NCBI GenBank assembly: GCA_003558575.1
Contig: PWPY01000240.1
Span: 1-9,175, forward strand
From: Desulfonatronovibrio sp.
Lineage (GTDB): Bacteria > Desulfobacterota > Desulfovibrionia > Desulfovibrionales > Desulfonatronovibrionaceae
Reading direction: 5' to 3'
Length of the DNA stretch: 9,175 bases
Below are positions 1 through 5,976 of the stretch, piece by piece (the stretch's first letter is position 1; the number at the start of each line of letters is the position of its first letter). Made by a program: the position numbers and the translations under genes. The notes under the pieces are model-generated. The model saw nothing but the letters and a program-made list of their open reading frames with translations. It was not told the origin of the DNA and made no database searches.

Positions 1-12
1 AGCTTGCTTTAA

Positions 13-42
13 CCGTCACCCCGGACCAGATCCGGGGTCCAG
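13..42 (+). repeat. REP-like palindromic repeat, copy 1
   Basis: The repeat begins CCGTCACCCCGGA and ends GGTCCAG. Its core is a perfect 8-bp inverted repeat, ACCCCGGA / TCCGGGGT, around a 5-nt loop. Two more copies of this 29-30 bp family lie at 2192-2220 (minus) and 2247-2276 (plus). It sits about 40 bp beyond the NFACT stop codon, so on the transcript it forms a 3' hairpin. No U-run follows, so it is not a standard intrinsic terminator. Similar CCGTCAYYCC...CCAG repeats are known as dispersed elements in many proteobacterial genomes. Confidence 0.7.
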
Positions 43-55
43 TTCTTCTTGTTCG

Positions 56-74
56 AACATGCTGAACAGTTACC
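56..74 (+). repeat. 19-bp dispersed intergenic motif, copy 1
   Basis: The sequence AACATGCTGAACAGTTACC matches the 19-bp consensus ARCATGSTGAAYAGTTACG that recurs six times in the intergenic DNA of this window. It lies between REP-like repeat copy 1 and the stop codon of the NFACT gene. Confidence 0.5.
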
Positions 75-80
75 GATTTT

Positions 81-1568
81 TTAAATTTTCAGCAGGCTAT
101 CCAAGTCTGATTCAATACTTACTGAAACAGAAAAAAGCACTTTGTCCACATGAACCCTGCCTTGTTCAAGCCCTTTAATTTTTCGTACATCCCTGACCTT
201 AGCACAGTAGATTTCTGCCTTAAGATCATTTTTCCTGTAACTGGCAAGAGCCGCAAGAACTGCAGCTTCTTCAATACTTTTTTCCGGTACTGCTACAGAG
301 TCGTGGTCTTTCTTTAAAATTACATGGGCCCCAGGCCCACCCTGAACATGGAACCACAAGTCATGAGGGTTAGCCATGGAACTCAGAAGCTTATGCCCGG
401 ACTTCCTGTTTTTTGCCCTGATTATCACAAAACCGTCACTGGATTTAAAATAGCTTACATCTATCTTGTATTTCTGTATTTTTTTTGATCCGGGCTTAGA
501 TAAAACCTTTTCTTTTTCCCGGGAAAGTAACTTGTTCTTCAAAGAATCCTTGGTAAAACTTTCAATCTTTTTCAGCAGTTCTTTTTCTCTTTTCTGAACA
601 AAGTCAAGTCCACGTTTTCCCTTGGCTGCTCTTTTGAAAAACCTTTCCATATTTTCCCGTATGCTTAATCTGGGATCAAGAGCAATTTTATGAATATTTC
701 CAGTTTCATCTGGCAAAGAGAGCTCATTTTGACGCTTATCGTGGTCTATTGCGTAAAGATTATTCTTTATAATCTGTCCTGATATGGATCTGGAAATCAT
801 TTCCTTAAGCCTTTTTCTATCCTTTTCAAGATTGTCCAGATTCTTTCGGAGTTTCCTCAAACTGGCATGCTCTTCTTTCTGACTGCCTTTAAGATCAGAA
901 ACCAGAGCATGAACCTGGGGCCAACCGTGCTCCAATGCAGCATCAAGGGCACTGTCAAACTTGTGAAACATTTTGTACTCAGGTTCAAAACACAAAGGAG
1001 AAGGGTTTAATCCTGGAGTAGATGAGATGTAAAAATGCGAAACATGGCCCATTTCAAGGGTCTTCAACAACTCCCCTCCCTCCTTTTCATTAAGCATGCT
1101 CAACTTTTTACGAAGAGGTGGTGTTATTTGTGGATACTTTTCCCAGATCCTCTCCTGGGAGCTTATATCCTGCAGTTGTGGCCATGTAATCTCACAGCTG
1201 TCTTCTGAAAGATCTAATTCCATGGATACACCTTTGCGGATATCTAACACCAGAAAATCCTGGACAGAAGTAAATCCCAGAACCAGCCTTCTCCTTGACC
1301 ACAGATTTCTAAAATCTGTAACTTTCCTGTTTTTGATTTTCTTACGCAGCCACATGACCTGGGCTGATGGATTGGGAGGGTTGGGAGGTTTTTCCTGGGA
1401 AAGAAAAAAACCTCCTTCTTTGGAGGAAGTATAAAAAACGAGATTTAAAGAGCTGCCAAAAGAAAAGGTCCATACACCCCTTGCAGGCATAAAAACCTTT
1501 TCCAGCCTAAGCCCTCTAATTTTCTGAAAAAGTTCTTCAGCCGCAAACCGGAAAAAATTGGCTTCCAT
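81..1568 (-). CDS. NFACT family protein (RqcH/FbpA/Tae2-like)
   Basis: A 495-residue protein with the NFACT layout. An NFACT-N-like region covers about residues 1-215. A charged helical or coiled-coil segment covers about 225-350. A C-terminal NFACT-R domain covers about 373-483, with the recognisable blocks SSDGFVIIRAKN (376-387), NPHDLWFHVQGGPGAHVIL (400-418) and VRKIKGLEQGRVHV (461-474). Family members bind the 60S/50S subunit with peptidyl-tRNA, and bacterial RqcH adds alanine tails to stalled chains. It is somewhat shorter than Bacillus RqcH (about 570 aa). The D-R pair that RqcH uses for tRNA recognition appears to be replaced by an arginine-rich stretch (SRRRLVL, 91-97), so Ala-tailing is uncertain. 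No strong Shine-Dalgarno is visible before the ATG (only AGG about 11 nt upstream). It lies 107 bp behind dksA and could be co-transcribed. The family call is firm; the exact function is inferred. Confidence 0.88.
   Translation of the reverse strand: MEANFFRFAAEELFQKIRGLRLEKVFMPARGVWTFSFGSSLNLVFYTSSKEGGFFLSQEKPPNPPNPSAQVMWLRKKIKNRKVTDFRNLWSRRRLVLGFTSVQDFLVLDIRKGVSMELDLSEDSCEITWPQLQDISSQERIWEKYPQITPPLRKKLSMLNEKEGGELLKTLEMGHVSHFYISSTPGLNPSPLCFEPEYKMFHKFDSALDAALEHGWPQVHALVSDLKGSQKEEHASLRKLRKNLDNLEKDRKRLKEMISRSISGQIIKNNLYAIDHDKRQNELSLPDETGNIHKIALDPRLSIRENMERFFKRAAKGKRGLDFVQKREKELLKKIESFTKDSLKNKLLSREKEKVLSKPGSKKIQKYKIDVSYFKSSDGFVIIRAKNRKSGHKLLSSMANPHDLWFHVQGGPGAHVILKKDHDSVAVPEKSIEEAAVLAALASYRKNDLKAEIYCAKVRDVRKIKGLEQGRVHVDKVLFSVSVSIESDLDSLLKI
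1384..1415 (-). repeat. Intragenic inverted repeat in the NFACT gene
   Basis: A perfect 10-bp inverted repeat, GGAGGTTTTT / AAAAACCTCC, with a 12-nt loop lies in the N-terminal coding part of the NFACT gene, where the protein is proline/asparagine-rich (PPNPPNPS). The hairpin would form in the mRNA about 150 nt after the start codon. No function is evident and chance is possible in such low-complexity sequence. Confidence 0.4.
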
Positions 1569-1675
1569 GAAATACTGACCTGGCCAAAGATGTGGGGAAA
1601 TTTGCAGGGAAACACATTAACCAGGCTGGTTCAAACTCCTGATCATGGTGACAAACATGTATCAGCCCAAAGAAC

Positions 1676-2038
1676 TTAATTTCCCTGAAGGGCCTCTTCC
1701 TGTTCCTGCTTGCTCTTGCACTTTATGCATAGAGTGGTAACAGGTCTGGCTTTTAATCTGGGAACAGAAATATCTTCGCCGCAGTCATCGCAAAGTCCAA
1801 AACTACCTTCTTCGATCCTTTGCAGGGCCTGCTCAATTTTTTGTATCAGCTTACGGTCTCTATCCCTCAAGCGCAGGATAAAGGCTCTGTCAGATTCAGC
1901 TGAAGCTCTATCTGCCGGATCTGCGAACATTTCCCGATCCTCAGTCATATCTTCAATGGTATTCTCACCCTTTTGCTGGATCTCTTCACGCATTTTTATA
2001 AGCAATTCTTTGAAATATTCAATGTCAGCGTTTTCCAT
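1676..2038 (-). CDS. dksA: RNA polymerase-binding transcription factor DksA
   Basis: A 120-residue DksA/TraR protein. The N-terminal half is a helical coiled coil with the tip motif DPADRA (residues 40-45), which keeps the D-x-x-D-x-A pattern DksA needs to act in the RNA polymerase secondary channel. The C-terminal zinc finger has all four cysteines: C83-x2-C86 and C104-x2-C107, in CDDC and CIKC. The block RDRDRKLIQKIEQAL (58-72) and the LKARP segment before the third cysteine are also typical. DksA works with ppGpp to tune transcription of rRNA and amino-acid genes in the cytoplasm. The protein is a little shorter than E. coli DksA (151 aa), mainly at the N-terminus. The start is fixed by AAAGGAGG 8 nt upstream. 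The gene has its own upstream region with a candidate sigma-70 promoter. Confidence 0.95.
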   Translation of the reverse strand: MENADIEYFKELLIKMREEIQQKGENTIEDMTEDREMFADPADRASAESDRAFILRLRDRDRKLIQKIEQALQRIEEGSFGLCDDCGEDISVPRLKARPVTTLCIKCKSKQEQEEALQGN

Positions 2039-2046
2039 AATTATAT

Positions 2047-2054
2047 CCTCCTTT
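2047..2054 (-). promoter_or_regulatory. Strong ribosome binding site of dksA
   Basis: AAAGGAGG on the minus strand is a near-perfect anti-Shine-Dalgarno match. It lies 8 nt before the dksA ATG and is the best ribosome binding site in the window, which fits a highly expressed regulator. Confidence 0.85.
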
Positions 2055-2097
2055 GAATAATAAAATTTTTTTCATATACTAAAGAATGACTGATGTA

Positions 2098-2126
2098 AAG
2101 ATATTATGTTCTTTTCGCCAGGACAA
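2098..2126 (-). promoter_or_regulatory. Candidate sigma-70 promoter of dksA
   Basis: On the minus strand TTGTCC (2126-2121) is followed after exactly 17 nt by TATCTT (2103-2098). This places a transcript start roughly 50 nt ahead of the dksA ribosome binding site. Each hexamer has two mismatches to consensus, and nothing beyond spacing and position supports it. Confidence 0.35.
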
Positions 2127-2191
2127 CCGCATCTCAATTTTCTAATAATGCTTTCATATAATGAGATCGCTGGTGTTTACGGTATTCTTTT

Positions 2192-2220
2192 CTGAAATCC
2201 GGATTTCTCTGGAATGACGG
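2192..2220 (-). repeat. REP-like palindromic repeat, copy 2 (inverted)
   Basis: Read on the minus strand it starts CCGTCATTCC and ends in TTTCAG, like copies 1 and 3 but diverged. It contains a perfect 14-bp palindrome, GAAATCCGGATTTC (2194-2207). It faces copy 3 across a 26-bp spacer, so TGACGG here pairs with CCGTCA there. This is the paired layout typical of BIME-type REP elements. Confidence 0.6.
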
Positions 2221-2246
2221 TAGATACTGGTATTTATCTGCTTTCA

Positions 2247-2276
2247 CCGTCACCCCGGACTCGGTCCTGTGTCCAG
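2247..2276 (+). repeat. REP-like palindromic repeat, copy 3
   Basis: It begins CCGTCACCCCGGAC, identical to copy 1 over 14 bases, and ends GTCCAG. The right arm of the hairpin has decayed (TCCTGTGT against TCCGGGGT). Like copy 1, it is followed within about 15 bp by a copy of the 19-bp dispersed motif, so the two repeats may travel together. Confidence 0.65.
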
Positions 2277-2282
2277 CGTAAA

Positions 2283-2300
2283 AACATGGTGAACATTTGC
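2283..2300 (+). repeat. 19-bp dispersed intergenic motif, copy 2
   Basis: AACATGGTGAACATTTGC is a diverged copy of the 19-bp motif. It keeps the first half well (AACATGGTGAACA) and lies just after REP-like copy 3, the same order as copy 1 at the left edge. Confidence 0.4.
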
Positions 2301-2313
2301 AGGCTAACCCCAC

Positions 2314-2332
2314 AATGTGGTGAGTAGTTACG
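2314..2332 (+). repeat. 19-bp dispersed intergenic motif, copy 3
   Basis: AATGTGGTGAGTAGTTACG differs from copy 4 (at 3819-3837 on the other strand) at only two positions. Both share the AATGTGGTGA start and the AGTTACG end. Confidence 0.5.
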
Positions 2333-2373
2333 TATAAATTTGAATTATCATGGAGGGAAAACTTAGATTAACA

Positions 2374-2451
2374 TTATCGTGCAGCAACAGCGAGAAAACT
2401 TTCAAAATCCTGCTGAAGGTCTTCTGCCAGACAACAACAGCCATCAGTCAT
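2374..2451 (-). CDS. Possible 25-codon ORF overlapping the activator stop
   Basis: The ATG overlaps the last codons of the sigma-54 activator (GATGACTGA), so it could be translated by coupling. A weak AAAGAG lies 8 nt upstream. The 25-residue product begins MTDGCCCLAEDLQQDF and is acidic, with three consecutive cysteines. It could be a genuine small protein, the stump of a decayed gene, or chance. I recognise no family, and it is kept at low confidence. Confidence 0.2.
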   Translation of the reverse strand: MTDGCCCLAEDLQQDFESFLAVAAR

Positions 2452-3763
2452 CAAATAATCTCTTTATCTTTTTACGTAATCCTTCCCTGCTGATCCCCAG
2501 AAGCTTGGCTGCCTGAGTTTTATTGCCCTGGCAGGACTCAAGAGCCTCTTTTACAATCCTTTTTTCAGATTCAATCAGACTTTGGACTTGTGGTTCAGGT
2601 TTAGCCTGTAAAGTCTTGGCTTTTCCAGCTCTTCGCCCTTTATGCTTTGCCTTGCCAGCAATAGAGTCACCTTTTTTACTGGACTGATTTGAACCATGAA
2701 TATTCTCAGATAGATCTTCCAGCCTGATGGTTGTGGAATAGGACAATGCCACCAGCCGCTCAACCTCATTTTCAAGCTCTCGCACATTTCCCGGCCAGGA
2801 GTGGCTGAGCAGTGCGTTCATGGCCTGTGAACTGATCTTCATTAAGGCCCGGTTCATACTCTGACAATGGGAGTCCATGAACTTTTTAACCAGCAGGGGA
2901 ATATCTTCAGGCCGCTTACGAAGAGGCGGCAGACAAAAAGAAATGACATTCAGCCTGAAGAGAAGATCACGGCGGAAACTCCCTGTGGCAGATTCAGCTT
3001 TGAGGTCCTTGTTGGTGGCCGCAACCACACGTATGTCCACAGGGATGGATTTTTTACCGCCAACCCGGGTAATCTCGCGTTCTTCCAATGCCCGAAGAAT
3101 CTTGGCCTGACAGGAAAGAGGCATGTCGCCAATTTCATCCAGAAAAAGGGTGCCCCCCTGGGCTTGCTCCAAAAGGCCTTTGCGCATGGAAACCCCAGTG
3201 GCCACTCCCTTTTCAATGCCGAAAAGCTCGCTTTCAAAAAGGCTCTCCGGAACTGCAGAACAATTGATAGCGATAAACGGACCCGGCCCCCGCAATGAAT
3301 TATAATGCAGGGCCTTGGCTATGAGCTCCTTTCCAGTCCCGGTCTCCCCGGTGATGAGCACATTAACAGAAGTATCAGCTATTCGTTCCACCTGATCCAG
3401 AATCTTTCGCATTTCTGAATTCTGACCAATGATTCTCCTGGCTGAAAAGCGGTCCCTCAGTCCCTTTTTCAGTCCGGCATTTTCTCTAAGCAGCTGTTTT
3501 CTGGAAATTTCCAGTTCTTTGCTGGTCTGCTGCAGCTCCTTTAGCATTTCCTCCATGCGGTACTCTCTGGCTTCTACCTTGACCAGCATCATTCCAAAAG
3601 ATTCAGCCAGTCTGGAAATACTTTCCGGATAAACCTTCTGTCTGGTCAGCTCAAAAAGCTCATCTGCCTGTCCGAACCTGTTCCAGGCCAGTTCATGACA
3701 GACCAGTTCCATTTTTTTCAGCAACTGGTTTACTTCTGGAGTCAAAATATTTTCATTACTCAT
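2444..3763 (-). CDS. Sigma-54-dependent activator (AAA+ / Fis HTH, no receiver)
   Basis: A 439-residue bacterial enhancer-binding protein. Residues 1-105 form a short helical N-terminus with a coiled coil and no receiver, PAS or GAF signature. The AAA+ core has Walker A GETGTGKE (139-146), Walker B GGTLFLDEIGD (203-213), sensor I AATNKDL (248-254), the arginine-finger region FRRDLLFRLN (263-272) and sensor II WPGNVRELEN (323-332). A lysine-rich linker (about 357-390) leads to a Fis-type helix-turn-helix (about 397-437). Such ATPases remodel sigma-54 RNA polymerase at -24/-12 promoters. The GAFTGA loop is changed to GVATGV (186-191). I chose the start at 3763 because the helical domain begins there, AAAAGAG lies 6 nt upstream, and the in-frame extension to 3925 contains a dispersed repeat and half of a long inverted repeat. 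The target genes are unknown. Confidence 0.9.
   Translation of the reverse strand: MSNENILTPEVNQLLKKMELVCHELAWNRFGQADELFELTRQKVYPESISRLAESFGMMLVKVEAREYRMEEMLKELQQTSKELEISRKQLLRENAGLKKGLRDRFSARRIIGQNSEMRKILDQVERIADTSVNVLITGETGTGKELIAKALHYNSLRGPGPFIAINCSAVPESLFESELFGIEKGVATGVSMRKGLLEQAQGGTLFLDEIGDMPLSCQAKILRALEEREITRVGGKKSIPVDIRVVAATNKDLKAESATGSFRRDLLFRLNVISFCLPPLRKRPEDIPLLVKKFMDSHCQSMNRALMKISSQAMNALLSHSWPGNVRELENEVERLVALSYSTTIRLEDLSENIHGSNQSSKKGDSIAGKAKHKGRRAGKAKTLQAKPEPQVQSLIESEKRIVKEALESCQGNKTQAAKLLGISREGLRKKIKRLFDD
3191..3208 (-). other. Variant GAFTGA loop (GVATGV) codons
   Basis: These six codons read GGA GTG GCC ACT GGG GTT in the minus strand, giving G-V-A-T-G-V between ELFGIEK and SMRKG. 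The loop normally reads GAFTGA and contacts sigma-54, so the aromatic residue is replaced by alanine. Confidence 0.85.
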
Positions 3764-3818
3764 AACATACTCTTTTGACAGATAATGCGTTCTTGATCGA
3801 CAGACTTGGTAGACGTTT

Positions 3819-3837
3819 CGTAACTGTTCACCACATT
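3819..3837 (-). repeat. 19-bp dispersed intergenic motif, copy 4
   Basis: On the minus strand AATGTGGTGAACAGTTACG is the copy closest to the consensus, and the only one in the same orientation as the genes. It lies 55 bp upstream of the activator start, inside the rejected N-terminal extension, which argues that this extension is not protein. Confidence 0.55.
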
Positions 3838-3899
3838 TCCATACTTTCAGATAAAGCCTGTATCCTGACTTGTTTTCGCCATTGCTGCTTGTTTGACCA

Positions 3900-3987
3900 G
3901 CCCTGAGCCTGTTAGTCAAAATCATGGGCTGGGACGGCTTCTGGGCAGCTTGAATAAATTAATGCTTTTGACTTACGGGCTCAGGCC
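3900..3987. repeat. Long imperfect inverted repeat (22-bp arms)
   Basis: The left arm (3900-3921) and the right arm (3966-3987) are complementary at 19 of 22 positions. They include CTGAGCC / GGCTCAG and AGTCAAAA / TTTTGACT. The 44-nt loop contains TGAATAAATT (3951-3960), which is shared with the operator-like palindrome at 6116. It could be a transcribed hairpin ahead of the activator or a decayed MITE. I found no clean target-site duplication at its edges. Confidence 0.55.
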
Positions 3988-4035
3988 GAGAGTTTGCCAA
4001 GGCAGAAAACAAATCAGGGTGCAGGCCGGCCTTAC

Positions 4036-4054
4036 AGCATGGTGAATAGCTACG
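4036..4054 (+). repeat. 19-bp dispersed intergenic motif, copy 5
   Basis: AGCATGGTGAATAGCTACG matches the 19-bp consensus with one clear deviation (GCTACG for GTTACG). A small GC hairpin follows 14 bp later. Confidence 0.5.
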
Positions 4055-4068
4055 ACGCTTCAAGCTAA

Positions 4069-4085
4069 TGCGGGTCTTGCCCGCA
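4069..4085. repeat. Small GC-rich hairpin
   Basis: TGCGGG TCTTG CCCGCA is a perfect 6-bp stem with a 5-nt loop. No T-run follows on either strand, so it is better seen as a REP-type hairpin than a terminator. Confidence 0.45.
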
Positions 4086-4116
4086 ACCCAATAAAAGAAA
4101 GGAATACTTAATCATA

Positions 4117-4219
4117 GCTGGGACAGTCCCCGCAACTCACACTTTGGCTTTGCCGGTATTGGCGCTTACTAAGGCGAAAAGCATGTACCGGGGATTAGTT
4201 CCCAGCGAGGGACAGTCCC
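4117..4219. repeat. Nested palindromic element with GGGACAGTCCC ends
   Basis: GGGACAGTCCC, itself a near-palindrome, occurs at 4120-4130 and 4209-4219. Between and across these lie nested inverted repeats: GCTGGGA / TCCCAGC (4117-4123 with 4200-4206), CCCC / GGGG, and CCGGTA / TACCGG (4153-4158 with 4186-4191). The octamer CCCAGCGA also recurs directly at 4201 and 4223. The same GGGACWGTCCC core appears twice in the element between jetC and jetD. GGGACWGTCCC hairpins resemble REP sequences mobilised by REP-associated Y1 transposases, but no transposase gene lies in this window. Confidence 0.55.
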
Positions 4220-4230
4220 AATGCCCAGCG

Positions 4231-4278
4231 ACCTGTCACAAAACACTGCCACACATTTTCTTGTTTTTTATGACAGGT
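4231..4278 (-). repeat. 8-bp inverted repeat 3' of the substrate-binding gene
   Basis: ACCTGTCA (4231-4238) and TGACAGGT (4271-4278) are perfect complements around a 32-nt AT-rich loop. They lie about 30 nt beyond the stop codon of the substrate-binding protein gene. The hairpin could mark the transcript end, but there is no U-tract after it. It directly abuts the GGGACAGTCCC element and may be part of the same mobile repeat. Confidence 0.35.
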
Positions 4279-4309
4279 TTTAAGCAGTAAGTCACTGAAC
4301 TGATCCTCA

Positions 4310-5881
4310 TTATTTTTTCCAGATGGATTCAAGATTGTATATTGACTCCAGCATGGGATTATAGACATAGCCCTGCACGCTTTTGTGCATGGGAACAGCA
4401 GCTTCAATCTGATGCAGAAAAATATACGCTGCATCTGAAATGACAATATCCTGGACCCTGGAGTAAAGTTTGGTCCGACCGGCCACGCTTGAACTCTTTG
4501 CAGCCTGGCGCAAAAACTCATCTACAAGCTCATTTTTGTAAAAACTCCTGTTTCCCGGCAAGCCCCAGTAAGCAGAGTCAAACCAGAAATTCATGAACAT
4601 GTAGGGATCTGCAAAGTCAGGACTCCAGACCCCAAGACATAGATCAAAATCTCCCTGATCCAGTTGTTCCCGCAAGACCGGGTTGGGCACAAACTTAAGC
4701 TTCAGATGTATTCCTGCATGGGAAAAACTGGTCTGCAGTGCTTGAGCAATCTCTTTCCACTCTGAGCGGCGCTCAGAATACTTTAATGTCAGCTTTATAT
4801 CCTCAACACCCGCATCCTTGAGCAGATCAGCAGCTTTTTTGGGATCGTATCCATACTGATAAGCATCAGGATTGTGTCCCCACATGCCCTGGGGAATGGG
4901 TCCTTTCATCTGAACGGCATTGCCGTGGAGAACATTTTCAATGATTCCCCGGTAATCCGCTGCATGACTCAAGGCCCGGCGCACCCGGGGATCACTGAGA
5001 TGGGGGCGTTGAGTATTGATATAGACGTACTCCACCAGTTGAGAAGGATAACGGTGTACGGTGATGTCCGGGTTGCTCTCTAACTTTGACAGCTGCTCCA
5101 TAAGCAGGTTTTCAGCAATATGAATCCGGCCGTTTTCCAGGGCAGCCACGCGCTCGTCAGGGTCCGGAATAAATTTGACAACCACTTCATCAAGCCATGG
5201 CGTTCCATCCCAATAACCTTTGTTCGCCCGCAAAACAGCATGTTCCCCGGGAACCCACTCTTCCAGAGAAAAAGGCCCGCTGCCGTCCGTGTTTGACCTG
5301 AGCCAGTCCAACTCCGGATCATTGTGGGGGTCATGTTCCATCACTGCCGGATTTATTATTGAAGCTGCATTGGTGGCCAGGGTCTGGAGAAAAGGCCCAA
5401 AGGGACGTGCTAACTTGATCTCCAGAATTAATGGATCAACGACGCGCATGGACTTTATGACATTAAAGTTTTGAGCTGGGCCCTTGCCGATATCCAGGGC
5501 TCTTTGCAGGGAAAAACGAACTGCTTCAGCGTCAAGGCTGGTACCATCAGCAAAACTTATTCCCGGGCGAATGTAAAAGGTCCAGGTCAAACCGTCTCCT
5601 GAAACTGACCAGGAACCTGCAGCAAAAGGCTCCACCCTGGTTGTGCCCTGACCTTTAACCACCTCGTATCTGACCAGTCGGTCATAGGCGGGATATGTCT
5701 GCCTCCAGTCTGAATTGTCTCTTGATACTGCCGGATCAAGACTATGGATGTCAGAAGCAGCCCCAATGACCAGCGTTCTTTTGTCTTGCGCCATTACGCA
5801 AACAGAGCAGACAACGAACAAAACACAACAACTGACAATAGACAGAGCCTTTGTAATGCCAAAGCTTCTTAAGTACTTCAT
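4310..5881 (-). CDS. Periplasmic ABC substrate-binding protein, family 5
   Basis: A 523-residue extracellular solute-binding protein of the SBP_bac_5 (OppA/DppA/NikA) family, close to the usual length. A Sec signal peptide spans residues 1-31: basic start MKYLRSFGITK, a hydrophobic core rich in V, L and C, and likely cleavage after VMA before QDKRTL. The diagnostic block SGDGLTWTFYIRPGISFADG (94-113) leads into LDAEAVRFSLQRALD (116-130). Such proteins bind peptides, nickel chelates or similar solutes in the periplasm and deliver them to an inner-membrane permease. No permease or ATPase gene is adjacent, so it is either an orphan using a distant transporter or a regulatory binding protein; the ligand cannot be read from the sequence. 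The ATG is supported by GAAGGAG 10 nt upstream. Confidence 0.9.
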   Translation of the reverse strand: MKYLRSFGITKALSIVSCCVLFVVCSVCVMAQDKRTLVIGAASDIHSLDPAVSRDNSDWRQTYPAYDRLVRYEVVKGQGTTRVEPFAAGSWSVSGDGLTWTFYIRPGISFADGTSLDAEAVRFSLQRALDIGKGPAQNFNVIKSMRVVDPLILEIKLARPFGPFLQTLATNAASIINPAVMEHDPHNDPELDWLRSNTDGSGPFSLEEWVPGEHAVLRANKGYWDGTPWLDEVVVKFIPDPDERVAALENGRIHIAENLLMEQLSKLESNPDITVHRYPSQLVEYVYINTQRPHLSDPRVRRALSHAADYRGIIENVLHGNAVQMKGPIPQGMWGHNPDAYQYGYDPKKAADLLKDAGVEDIKLTLKYSERRSEWKEIAQALQTSFSHAGIHLKLKFVPNPVLREQLDQGDFDLCLGVWSPDFADPYMFMNFWFDSAYWGLPGNRSFYKNELVDEFLRQAAKSSSVAGRTKLYSRVQDIVISDAAYIFLHQIEAAVPMHKSVQGYVYNPMLESIYNLESIWKK

Positions 5882-5891
5882 AGCTTGCAGT

Positions 5892-5898
5892 CTCCTTC
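5892..5898 (-). promoter_or_regulatory. Ribosome binding site of the substrate-binding protein
   Basis: GAAGGAG on the minus strand lies 10 nt before the ATG, directly ahead of a good signal peptide. It fixes this start. Confidence 0.75.
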
Positions 5899-5976
5899 AA
5901 AACATTCACCCACGCACGCCGGCGGTTCTTTCCTGATGCATGAAACATTATCGACTGAAGATCAGCAAGTCCCTAC

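Larger units (their letters stand above)
2039..2443. other. 405-bp intergenic region upstream of dksA
   Basis: This stretch holds the dksA leader and candidate promoter at its left end. It then has a facing pair of REP-like repeats (2192-2220 and 2247-2276) and two copies of the 19-bp dispersed motif (2283-2300, 2314-2332). Its last 70 bp include a 25-codon open frame that overlaps the end of the sigma-54 activator. I see no substantial gene and no U-tailed terminator. Confidence 0.7.
3764..4309. other. 546-bp repeat-rich intergenic region
   Basis: The stretch between the substrate-binding protein and the activator holds copies 4 and 5 of the 19-bp dispersed motif, a long imperfect inverted repeat (3900-3987), a small GC hairpin (4069-4085), a nested GGGACAGTCCC element (4117-4219) and an 8-bp inverted repeat just behind the substrate-binding gene (4231-4278). 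I see no protein-coding gene. An open frame continues from the activator to 3925, but its codons run through the repeats. Confidence 0.65.

Noticed and set aside
13..42. The GC-rich hairpin behind the NFACT gene as a rho-independent terminator
   Set aside because: No T-run follows on the transcribed strand, and two related copies elsewhere show it is a dispersed repeat.
2146..2157. TAATGCTTTCAT identical to the right end of the 153-bp element plus the first bases of its flank (7309-7320)
   Set aside because: Similarity stops after 12 bp and no matching second end or duplication was found nearby, so chance is likely for one such pair in 9 kb.
2867..3298. A 143-codon plus-strand frame inside the activator gene
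   Set aside because: It lies opposite the AAA+ core with its Walker motifs and its translation resembles no domain; it is a shadow frame.
3764..3925. A 54-codon N-terminal extension of the sigma-54 activator starting at 3925
   Set aside because: The frame passes through a copy of the 19-bp dispersed motif and one arm of the 22-bp inverted repeat, its residues do not look like a domain, and a better ribosome binding site precedes the ATG at 3763.
4115..4130. Possible sigma-54 (-24/-12) promoter upstream of the activator, GG-N10-GC spacing within GGGGACTGTCCCAGC
   Set aside because: Only the GG and GC spacing fits; the rest does not match the TGGCAC and TTGC elements, and the bases belong to a repeat.
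4195..4521. A 108-codon minus-strand frame across the end of the substrate-binding gene
   Set aside because: Most of it is the substrate-binding gene read in another frame and the rest runs into the GGGACAGTCCC repeat; no good ribosome binding site was seen.
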